A DNA stretch of 64,000 nucleotides from Mortierella alpina. Its lineage: Eukaryota; Mortierellomycota; Mortierellomycetes; Mortierellales; Mortierellaceae. The stretch is taken from contig JANATF010000007.1 of assembly GCA_029449245.1 (NCBI GenBank), positions 868,001 to 932,000 of the forward strand, given 5' to 3'. Shown one piece after another: positions 12,301 through 24,151 of this stretch. The notes beneath the pieces were generated by a model. The model searched no databases, was not told the DNA's origin, and saw only the letters and a list, made by a program, of their open reading frames with translations. Position 1 is the first letter of the stretch. The number at the start of each line of letters is the position of its first letter. Position numbers and translations under genes: made by a program.

Positions 12301-13581
12301 TAGCTCGCTTAAACGCATCTCGTAAACAACGGTCCTCCTGGACAGTGCTTCAGCCATCACACTCCCCGCCGCATGTGAGACGTACTACCCGGACGCATCC
12401 AGGGTATCCTGGGAGCAGGCTAACGTTTTCACTCGCTGAGAGCGTGGGTTTTCAAAAACGTACTCCTTGGTGACACACCTTATTGCATACTGTGAATGTC
12501 ATATCAAACAGGGACAATTGGAGCCTGCGCATCTTCCTTGTCCCGGTGGTGGCCCGTTCCCGAGTGAGTGCTGGGTGAGGATGAGCTATTGCCGGCCGTC
12601 GGAGGAATTACTCTCGTTTCCTGCGGCTGCCTCCTTCCGTACCTTGCTCCCCCTTGCCATCCTGCGAAAAACACGAAAGCATTCCCTAATGGCCCTATCC
12701 ACAATTTGCAACTGCCCTGGCTTTCATTTCTTTCCGTCACTGCGCTTTCTGTTCTCTATTAACACCAGGGCAGGGAACTGGATGCACGTGGGCATGTGCG
12801 CGCGTGCGTTTGCTGGGGTCAATGCTACCATCCTGGTAAGCGGCTGGTAGTTTAGCGTGACACGAAGGCGGCGGTCCATGTGTTTGCTTAGAACCTGGGC
12901 GTTTGCTAGAGGTATACCCTCCGCTTGCCAACTTTGAACGAAACCGGCGTCATAAGTCAACATGAGATGAAAAAAAGGAATGTGTACTGTAAGCGCGGGA
13001 ACCAATGGTTGACTATGGGCTGCTTCTGTTGCGGGGATGTGTTGATAGACCCATGTAGTCCTGGTTCCTGAACGTACTCGTCATCGGTCGCTGAGTTAGC
13101 TCGTCTACGTGGTGTTGACTAATACAATACACCACTCACCAATGATAGTGCATTTGGCCGAAATTGAGAGCCTGTCAATGCTAATCCCGTCGTTTTGGTC
13201 GCCCCCAAATGTACTCTTCGTTCGTGTCCTCCAAACGATAGACCAAACGAACGCGCGCCTCTTCAAGAGTATCCGAATTTAAGCAGCGCCCTTGGATCAC
13301 GACGTTTTGGACAACAGATCCTTAGGACCACCGCTTAGTGAAGGCATGCTCCCTGTTTGACAGAAGGACGCAGTCAAACAAAAGCCAAGAAGCAAAGGAC
13401 AGCTCACCGTCGATCCCTCCCAACCCTGCTCCGCTCCACCTTTACCGGCACCTCTTCTTTTATTTCATCGCCTCACCTGTGGCTCAAGCTTCGAACTCCG
13501 CCTGTTCACTCATCCATCCAGCCTGCTGCCTCATTTGTACCTCTTACTGTACTTAAAATTGGTCCTGTCCTGTGAACAATC
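9301..13581. other. Gene-poor interval of about 4.3 kb
   Basis: No open frame here shows a recognisable domain or a consistent exon chain. Short frames at 10168-10401 and 10564-10872 look protein-like in places but have no family match. Bases 12000-12180 form a long C/T-rich tract on the plus strand. The final few hundred bases are presumably the promoter and leader of the gene at 13582. No transposon ends or tRNA were seen. Confidence 0.4.
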
Positions 13582-16500
13582 ATGTCTTCCACCCTCACGG
13601 ATTCGATCCGGTCCGAGAGTCGCCTTTCTACCGCAGACTCCGACAGCAGCAACGGTCGCTATCAGATTCGACAACAACACCAGGACCAGCAACCGCCATC
13701 AGACCCGTCCGTGTCTTCAGAATACACGACTCGCCCCGTGTCAATGTTGCCTGCGACTAGAGCTCTCAACGGTCAAGGCGGTGCCAAGCTGCGTCCTCGT
13801 TCACTGGTCGTATATTCTAATCAGCTCCCCGCTGTGTCCGATTATTCATCCCAGTCTTCCAGTAGCAGCGATGCATCCGACAGCTCCACCGCCAGTTCCA
13901 GAAGCTCGGCTCATGAGCCTCTCGCGCTTAAAAGATATACGCTAACCGGTGAGGAATTCTTACTTAGATGCCCAGCTACTGCTTGAGCTTGAGCTTACTT
14001 GGTTCCGGGACTCATCAACGCCTCCATGGTATGAGCATAGGACCAAAGGTCTCACACAGCATTTTTCTTGTACTTCTTTCTTTCCCTTAGACAACCCTGT
14101 CCGAATGCCACCACCCAGCCAACCAGCATATCGCTCCAAGCTCTCAAAACAGTATACGCCCTCGGAATCTGAAGGAAGCGATGATGATCGTTCGGGCCAG
14201 GCTCAGTCCCAACTACGTCGGCCTAGAGCGACTGGACGGCCTAAAGAACTGAACTCAAGCGTTGCAGCTGAGAGGTTACGAGGTATAGTTGTCGAATTAT
14301 TTTTTCCGCATAGATTCTATCCCGCTGTGTATTTAGTTATTTATCCTACTGCGTCCATCTCGAGGACCCGAGGTGTAGTTTTGACCAACCATCACCACAC
14401 TCTTTGATCTCTTCTACTATCATTTATGGGGCTTTTTTTTGTTCGTTTTTGTGCTTCGGACACAATATTGATCCCTTTTTCTGATGTTCAAAATAGCGAT
14501 CTCACGAAAGGACATGGGCCAGACCCAACCCTCCGCACTTGCCTCTGAGTGTATCGATACATCGTCATTGAATCCAGTCAAGAAGAAAAGTAAGCCCTTA
14601 TTCGCCAGTTCGGCATCGCATGGCATCGCACCCTATGTGTGTATTTGTGTTACGGTTCTCCAGGGGACCCTGCTGACGGAATACCCTTTTTAATGTCCAT
14701 TGATGATAAGTGTCTTTTGCGAAGCGGATATCGCGCCTTTTCGGGTCATCCAAGAGCACAAAAGGCTCATCGACGGCTACGCAGCCCACTACAATTGCAC
14801 CGGCCTCTGTTGCACCAACCCCATCGAGTACCTTTGCCAAGTCGGATTCGCAAAGATCGTCTGCCATCTCTCGCGTTGGGACACCGTCTCTGGATGTCAT
14901 CGATGAGCTTGGCAGTCAAGAGTTGAGTCGTCCCCTGGTCTATATGCACCCGCGCTCGCAGTCATCCCCTGATATGGTGCGACGGAATGGCTTAAGCATG
15001 AGCAATAACTCTAGCAGCAGCGGAAATCTTAACCGCAATTCGATGATGTCTCAAGACATCAACGGTCTCAAAATCAGGGACAATGGATTTGAGGACGACG
15101 AAGCGTCAAGTCATCGTCGGTACTCGAGCGCCAATGGGCCTTCCACGTCTGGCTCTAGTGGTGGCTCGCGTGTATCAATGATTCATCCTATGCAGAGACA
15201 ACGTGCACTTACAGCGAATAGGAATGCCACTACTGACAATCGATCTTCAATTTTCGCTGGAGGGCCCATGTACACAGACCACCACCACCAGCAGCAGCTT
15301 CAGCATGCAGATCATCATAATAACAGGCACGATGCCTCGGGAACTCCGCCCTCACCGCATCCACGGCACCCATCGGACGCTGATACCTCTGGAACTCTGG
15401 GGACGACTGAGCAGTCTTCTGAGGATCAGAAGAGGCAGCGCAGAACTACGATTATGGACGCGCCTTCGCATTTGACATATCAACAGCAGCTGGCTGCACC
15501 ACCGAGAAGGAGCAGCACCCCTGTTATTACTGAAACTCTGGTGTCACGAATTGACAGGGAAAAGTCGACGAAGTGTTTCCAGACACCGGTACCCGTGAAA
15601 GATTCGCATTCACGAGACATCAAACTGGATCCAGCATTGTCAAATGTAGTGCAGCAGCACCGTAAGGACTATCAGACCAACACTCACCTCAGTGGCCCCG
15701 TTGCCGCACCAAGTCAAATATCGCAAGGACAAGTCGGCCCCTTGACCGTAGATACGTCTCTTCTTAGACTTCGAGACCGAGATGCCCGAGCCGGGGCTCA
15801 TCGAAGAGACTCAAGTGGCTCGCAATCACAATCCAGCTCCTCACCACACCAACACCCCATTCACATGGGAACGCCGCCAACTCCAGTAACCCCAATATCA
15901 TGCCCGGCGATAGAAGGACACGCTCGCCGACTCTCTGGCAGCCAGCAACAGCTGCCTCCCCATCCATACCCGTCAGGACATCGAGGCACGTTCACGGGTA
16001 GCCATGGCAACTTATTGAATGCTGCAGCGCTCGCATCTGTTAAACAGCAGCAGCAGCAACAACAACATGGGCAACAGCCATCACCGCCGTTTACTCCGCA
16101 TGGGACATATAGCAACAGTCAAGGTCGACACCGCACTGCGCCTCAGCGTCAGTCCAGTGCGGGTTATTTCAGCCTACCGTTGCAGCATAAGCAGCAGTTC
16201 ACTGCATCTGTAACTAACATCTCGCCGTTCCCAAGCCCTGTCCTTGGAGCGACTCCCTCCTCGAGCGCGACTCTCGGCTACCCTCATGAACTCTCGGTTG
16301 CGATGCAGCATCAACAATACCAGCAGCAGCAGGTGCAGCTCCACATTCAGCAGCAGCAGCTTCAGCAGTTGCATCAGCAGCATATTGTTCAACAGCAGCT
16401 TCCGCAGCAGGGATACTACCAATCTATCTCGCCCTTGGCACTATTGCAACATCAACAACATCAACATAATCAGCATCAGCACCAACAACAACAGCAGCAA

Positions 16501-17130
16501 CAAAATCAGCAACAGCAGTTGGAGCACTTGCAGCACATCAGAATCCAGCAACAGCAAATACTACTGCAGCAACAGCAACAGCTGCAGCAGCAGCTGGAGC
16601 AAACACGAGCAGTTGTAACCGCAGCCGCAGCAGCCACAGCTTCCGCCAGCGCAGCGACCGCTACCACCTCTGCCACTGCTGTTGGAAACTCTACAGCAAC
16701 ATTAGCACCATCCGCAGAATGCATTACCACCCCGACCCCACTTTCACAACCCGAGCTACTACAGCAACAGCAAGAACAGCAGCAGCGGTCCATGATGAAC
16801 CGTGCAACGATGCACTTTGGACTTCCAGCCGCGCCCGTATTAACGACAGCTATGGGTCTCGGCATGGGAATGGGTATGGATCCGGTGGGGCTGAGCAATA
16901 TGAATCTATTGGGGATGGGGAGTGTTCCCATGGGCATGAACATGAATATGCTTAACATGGGAGCTAGTCCCTCCTCGAACTTGGTCCCGCAGCTGCTCAT
17001 GACCCCGCAGTTGACACCTCAGATGATGGCGTATCCGAACGTATATTCGTATCAGCCGGCGCCAGGGCTTGCGACCGCAGGAGGTTCGATAGCCTTGACT
17101 GCTGCTGCTGACGCCGGTGCTGCTAGATAA
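13582..17130 (+). CDS. Disordered Gln/His-rich protein of unknown function
   Basis: Four exons (13582-13948, 14091-14282, 14497-14589, 14711-17130), every intron in phase 1, give 1023 residues. No catalytic or binding domain is recognised. The N-terminal 200 residues are Ser-rich. A short basic segment follows (KRISRLFGSSKS, just after the last junction). The rest is low complexity: several poly-Gln/Gln-His tracts (encoded about 16045-16600), an Ala/Thr run, and a Met/Gly-rich C-terminal stretch (MGLGMGMGMDP; GMGSVPMGMNMNMLNMG). This composition is typical of fungal transcriptional co-regulators or RNA-granule proteins, which is only an analogy. The last acceptor is AAG rather than CAG/TAG, and the split codon there recreates an ATG, so an internal start is possible. 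Confidence 0.72.
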
Positions 17131-17527
17131 ATAAAAGAATGTTAAATGAGGCTCGCAAGGAGCGACAAAGAGGTCGAGAGCGGGCAAACCAACTTGTCGC
17201 GCAGGGTTTGAGCGAAGTATAATGGTGCTACGGGCGCCTTAGGTGTGGTGCTAGCGATCAAAGACACGAACGACTGCACTTCACCCAACACCGCAACGTG
17301 GGAAGGAAGGAAAATCTTGAATATGCATCGCTTTTTCCGGACCAAGAGCACCTCTTGCAGATCCCATTATCATCAAGGGCGCAGACGCATATTACATTGC
17401 ACCACCATTCCTCAAGATCTTCATATGCACAGTATTCTGAACGCGGATTTTAAATCTTCCAAGAAGAAACGATATATACAACAACAGCTTCCTCAGATCT
17501 TTCTTTCTATCTTTTTTTCTCTCTCAC

Positions 17528-19248
<1,721 letters not shown>

Positions 19249-19857
19249 GGCTGGCAGTTGCTACTGGGAATGGAGTGAAGGAAGAGAGTGATGGAAAGAA
19301 GAAGAGCGCTGCGAAAGAGAAGAGGAGGAAAAGTGGAGAAAGCGAACACAAGGAGAGTTGGACGACGACGAGTGCGATATTTTATGTTTGCGCCGGTTGC
19401 TCACTTCTCCACGATCGGACAGGGTGCGGGCCTGGCTGCCATTCGCAGCCCCGCCATAGTTGACCGTACCACGACAGCGAGAGCCGGTCGGATACAGTAT
19501 GAATTGAGCCGGAGCCCAAGTGTCAAAAAGAGACGACGCTGATCACACAGACTACCGCCTCCTGAGGCTTCCTGTCGAAACACATACATGCACTGGCAAT
19601 GATCGTGATCACTCCCGGATAAAATGACACTCGTTCCTCGAACAAACATTGCTGCTGCATTCCCCACTGTTCGTCTTTCAGTCGCTCACCCAATCATCAA
19701 GCACCCTAGAGGACAAAAGACGGTCGCTCAAAGTAACAATGTGGGCACAAGCCGTCCCATATTCATCAGCAAGTGTTTAGAAAGAGGATCACAACATAAG
19801 GATTGTAAAGTATGAAAAACGCTTGTCAATCAAAGAGAGAAGATGACGAAAAGCGAT

Positions 19858-21173
19858 TTATTGCTCATCAGCAGCCTCCTTCTTGGCGGGCTTCTTCTCC
19901 TCCTCAACACCAGTAGCGCGGGTGTAGATCCACTGGGCACCGTGGGTGGAGACGGGGACGATAAGGCCCATAGTGACGAGCTCGCGGATAGCAGCGCGGG
20001 CAAGGGAGCCGTTGATGCGGAGACGGTCAACAAGAACCGAGGGAGAGACCAGCTTGTAGGTGGGGACCTCCTTCATAAGCTTGTCATAGGTGGCCTTGTC
20101 GAGGATGACGGCGTTGTTGGCCTTGTCCTTGACCTTTCCCTTGGACCATTTCTATTAGAGGTGATGATGTATGTTTAGGATATGTACCACAAATCGAATT
20201 ACAAACACACCGGGGTAGGGTGACAGTTGTGAAAGAGGTCGTCGGCAGTCGAGCACAGTCAAATAAACACTATCTGCCCGCTGACAAGGGCAGTGGGTGT
20301 CCAAAGCGTGTCGAGTTGAGTCAAAAGATAAAAAAGTCCTGACCACTTGGGCGCCAATGGCTCGATAGCTTTATGTCCTCCTGAAAGCGTTTTTTTGTCA
20401 TCCACGTTGACTATCCATGCACACGGGCAATCGCAAGTAGTGCCGTACCTTCTTCTTGGCTTTGCCACCCGAGGATGACGAAGGCTTGGCAGCGACGTCC
20501 TTTTTAGCCTATAAGCATGGAGAAGGAAACAAAAGGGTTAATATCAAGACGAAAGAAAGATTGGAGAGACGTGAGGTGGTGGATGATGTTCCCTGAAAGA
20601 AACTTCCTGAACGTTCTTTAAGAATCGACATGGCTCTAAGATGCTGATCCAAATTCCACTGATCCAGGTGATGTCAAGCTCAAGTGATGTCGGACGAAAC
20701 ACCGGAGGCAATGGCACACTCTTTGACTCGAATGTAGAGCCGCTCGTCCTGTGCTCGCCTTTCCAGAGGATTCTTGTTCACCGAATCTCACACGAGGTGG
20801 GTTCCTGCCTTTCAGATGAGTTGCTGCTGCAACAGTTCAGATAGCCGACGTTGAAGGTTGGTTGCAACCTTTCGTCGCAACCTGCTTCAGTCGTTGGTCG
20901 TGATTCGATCTTGAAGAGCCAGCTAATCACTTTGGTCTGCTCTTTTCTTGCTCCTTCGATAATATCCTTATGGTCACATCCAGATACGAGTGGCGGTGGT
21001 GGTCCAGTGTACAATGCAGCCTGCTGCTGCTGATGCCTGTGGCAGCAATGCTGAATTGCAATCCCGTTTCGATGGATCGAAGAGGCATCCCCTGCAAGCG
21101 AGATGGATGGATGCGGGTGTGTCCAGATGGCCAATCAGAGGCAAGCAAATCTTTAGGTGTCCCAACTAACCAT
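19858..21173 (-). CDS. RPS25: 40S ribosomal protein S25
   Basis: A small-subunit protein near the head of the 40S ribosome. The core [32 protein letters not shown]...[19 protein letters not shown] is unmistakable, preceded by a Lys-rich N terminus and [25 protein letters not shown]. Exons 2 and 3 (20508-20449, 20151-19858) are secure. An in-frame TAG directly precedes exon 2, so the start must be spliced in. The best first exon is a bare ATG at 21173-21171 in a good context (ACAATGG) followed at once by GTTAGT. It gives a 118-residue protein beginning MAKKD and a 662-nt first intron with a branch-like TTAAC about 30 nt before the acceptor. The ATG lies 240 bp from the divergent PPR start, consistent with a shared promoter. 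Confidence 0.88.
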
Positions 21174-21412
21174 TGTGATTGTAAGAGGAGGTTTCTTTCT
21201 GCAGCAGCAGGCGTGTCTGCAAATAGGAGAAATGGAGCAGGAAATAACCCAGCGACGTCGTCACCACGCCCCGTTATTTCCTCGAAGCGGTTTGGGTCTT
21301 CGGGGATTCGGTTTTTCTTTTTCTTCTGTTGATTCGTTTCACAATCACGTAGACGCCTGCAGCACCTAGTCGCCGGCAGCACAACGCAGCGCTCGTCTTC
21401 ATCGCCACTCCC

Positions 21413-23584
21413 ATGCCAAGGCCACTGCCCGGAGGAGGGATCTTGCTTCATGGGCGACGGCGGCACCATCCCCTTCCTCAGGACCAGGATCAGCAGCTGC
21501 TCCTCTTCCGGACCTGGAATGCCGTGATTCAGTTCTCGGCCAGACACCTCTTCTGTCCAGCACACGCACAGACAGCATCGGTATCAGCAGCAACTGCTGC
21601 CCATGTAGCTAGGGCGGGGGCAAGAGCCGGAGCAGTATTGAGGGTCGAAGCAAGGACCCAACCTTGCGTCAGAACGACCGCTCCGAGAAGGACGCTCTCC
21701 ACAGCAGCTGCGGCTGTTGCTTTCGATCCGCCGCTGTGTACCTCGTCAGGCCCTAATGATCATCAACAGAGGGTAGCACAGTTCCGCCAGGACACAAAGC
21801 TAGCGCCACCATCGACTACAGATGCACCTTCAAGTCATTACATACCCGCTGCCTCAACACCAGCAACCGGAACAGCAATACCCGCAAACAAAGGGGACGC
21901 CTCAAGTCCGTCTGCAGTCGATCATGCAACAGCAACCATTTCCATGACACCGTTTATAGAACGCAAGGAGGAGCGCAAATATCATTCAAAAACCACATCA
22001 TGGCGTTTTCCAACCCCAGCCTCTACTACGCAAGATTCAGTCCGGCTATGGCCTTCCACGTCTAAGGCGCTTTCAAAGGTGTACGGTGCTCTCGGCCTGA
22101 TCAAATCGCATGCATCAACATCACCCTCGTCCAGCACGATCTTGCGATCTACACTCGTATATTACAACTACCTGAGCCGACTTCAAGCAACATACGACAC
22201 AGTCCTAATTTCTAGGAGAGACACCAGGACACTGTTTTTGCTGCAGGGCAGGGAACGCAAGACCCCAGAGAATTTGGAGCAGCTGCTGAGGATTGCCATG
22301 GATCTGATCTGGTTGAATGAAAAGGAGCGGCAGAAGAACCGACAGCGAGCGAGGAGTCCGCCGTTTCGAAATCTCCAGGATCCATCCTCCGGTATCACCC
22401 ATGTTCACAGCCCTGCGGATGACTTCCACGGCTTGCGCGTCTCGGAATACACTATTGTCATGAACTGGATCGGATCAGTCAATCGAGCGGTGAGGTCAGG
22501 GAAGAGTTTGGAATCGCCACTATCGCCCCATGATCGACCACATCTGTTTGATCTTCGCCACAACTCTCATCACACTTCCAAGCCTGGAGGGTCCACGGAC
22601 CAAGCATGGGCGATCTGGCAGGATTTCTTATTGACAGGAATGAAGCCAGACGTGGTCCTCTATACAAGTCTTATGGACATGCTGTTGAAAGCCAAGAACT
22701 TTGACCGTGCTGACCAGATCTGGCAGCACATGCATCGAACTGACCTGGAGACCAGCACGCATGGAGGAGTGTCATCACCGACGGCAACATCATCAATAGC
22801 ACCAACAACACCAGCAGCAGCAGCGAATGGCATTATAGACCCAGTTTTCAAGTCTTTAAATCTTGATGCCACCACTGGACAATCATCAACTCCAAGCGCA
22901 CCAGCGTCAACTCGTCGAAAACCACACTTTCTGCATATTCTCGACAAGGACAGCCGGCATCGTCACCAAAAGGCCCACAGCCAGGATGGTACCTCTGTCT
23001 CAAACACATCGATTACAGTCGTACCCAATCTCCAGACATTCTCAGTGCTGATCCAGAGCTATGCCGTGAACCGTGACCTTAAGGCCATTGTTCAAATCTA
23101 CAAGGAGATACAGCACCAGAGCACGGATGGAAGGGGTTCAGTGGCAGGGCAACAATTCCAGCAGCGTCGGACCAACACGGTATTGCTAAACCAGATCTTG
23201 AGTGTGTTGATCGATTTGGGAGAAACCTCAGCGGCAAGGGAGATTTATGCGGATATGAGGCCATCCTCCTCGCACTCGCCCTCGCACCCTGCTCCGATTG
23301 ATGGGGATTATACCACCGAGAATGCTACAACTACAGGGCCACCCACAGCAGCATCAGCATCCACAGAGGTCTTGAGCACGAGGTGGCCTTTACACCACCT
23401 AAACTACCAGCGGCGAGCTGTTTGGGAAAGAGAGACACGTGAGCGGTCTCTAGCTAGGCTCGCTAGACCTTCATACCCACCGCGCCCGGACGTCACGACT
23501 CACCGGCTGATGCTCCAGTTGGCGAAGCAGGAAGGAGATGTGGAACTGGAGGAGAGGGTTCTGGAGGAGCTGTACCGTCAATAA
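21413..23584 (+). CDS. Pentatricopeptide-repeat protein, probably mitochondrial
   Basis: A single exon of 723 residues. The first 110 residues are rich in Arg, Ala, Ser and His with almost no acids, which fits a mitochondrial presequence. PPR-like helical hairpins are seen at about 396-444 (AWAIWQDFLLTGMKPDVVLYTSLMDMLLKAK), 538-568 (NLQTFSVLIQSYAVNRDLKAIVQIYKEI) and 588-617 (NQILSVLIDLGETSAAREIYADM), with a last one at the C terminus (PDVTTHRLMLQLAKQEGDVELEERVLEEL). Disordered Thr/Ser/Pro linkers separate them. PPR proteins bind organellar RNA; the target is unknown. It is divergent from RPS25. Confidence 0.8.
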   Translation: MPRPLPGGGILLHGRRRHHPLPQDQDQQLLLFRTWNAVIQFSARHLFCPAHAQTASVSAATAAHVARAGARAGAVLRVEARTQPCVRTTAPRRTLSTAAAAVAFDPPLCTSSGPNDHQQRVAQFRQDTKLAPPSTTDAPSSHYIPAASTPATGTAIPANKGDASSPSAVDHATATISMTPFIERKEERKYHSKTTSWRFPTPASTTQDSVRLWPSTSKALSKVYGALGLIKSHASTSPSSSTILRSTLVYYNYLSRLQATYDTVLISRRDTRTLFLLQGRERKTPENLEQLLRIAMDLIWLNEKERQKNRQRARSPPFRNLQDPSSGITHVHSPADDFHGLRVSEYTIVMNWIGSVNRAVRSGKSLESPLSPHDRPHLFDLRHNSHHTSKPGGSTDQAWAIWQDFLLTGMKPDVVLYTSLMDMLLKAKNFDRADQIWQHMHRTDLETSTHGGVSSPTATSSIAPTTPAAAANGIIDPVFKSLNLDATTGQSSTPSAPASTRRKPHFLHILDKDSRHRHQKAHSQDGTSVSNTSITVVPNLQTFSVLIQSYAVNRDLKAIVQIYKEIQHQSTDGRGSVAGQQFQQRRTNTVLLNQILSVLIDLGETSAAREIYADMRPSSSHSPSHPAPIDGDYTTENATTTGPPTAASASTEVLSTRWPLHHLNYQRRAVWERETRERSLARLARPSYPPRPDVTTHRLMLQLAKQEGDVELEERVLEELYRQ

Positions 23585-24151
23585 ACTTTGCTTTTAGAGG
23601 CGCATCATTGGAGGTTGTTCTTGGTCCAATAGACCTAGACTGCACTTTGGACAGCTTGGTGGCTTGTCACCGCTGCAGCACTGAAAGCAACAGACAGCAA
23701 ACAGCAAGCTGTTGCAGGTTCATCATAACATAAAGCTCTCGTGGTCCGCGAATGGGGCTGAGAACCAGAACACAGGCCAGCGTTACTCTGTTAAACTCAG
23801 CGCATTCACAAAAACGCAACGTGTGAACACGTCCAGCAATGCATACTTTGTGCAGCCGTGGCTATCAAACTAGTGCAGCGACCCTGTTTTTAGAGGGCGG
23901 TTTTTGTCCGGCCGTCTATGAAGAAAACAAGTGGACTATATTCCAAGATAAATAAGCGAGATATGATTTGCTGCTCCACAGGGATCCAAGGCCCACTGGA
24001 TGGACGGGTGTTGTTTTAAAAAAGATGTGCAGCGCCAGTGGCTCTCTGAAATTCGGACTGTGTGGGCGTTCTTGGACTGCCCTTCAGAACTGGAACGACC
24101 CCCATTGTGTTCGTTGCTGTTGATTTGTTGGGAAGAAAAACTTGATTATTA
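23585..24151. other. Intergenic between convergent PPR and WG-repeat genes
   Basis: Presumed 3' untranslated sequence of both neighbours. No gene, repeat or RNA recognised. Confidence 0.5.

Noticed and set aside
16506-17000. Cys-rich minus-strand frame opposite the polyQ tracts
   Set aside because: Poly-Cys is the antisense of CAG/CAA repeats; not a gene.
20509-21170. snoRNA in the RPS25 first intron
   Set aside because: Searched by eye for box C/D and H/ACA motifs; only degenerate pieces (GTGATTA, CTGA) with wrong spacing.
20927-21565. Minus-strand 212-codon frame over the RPS25 intron and PPR start
   Set aside because: It lies antisense to the PPR coding start and inside the RPS25 first intron, with no domain.
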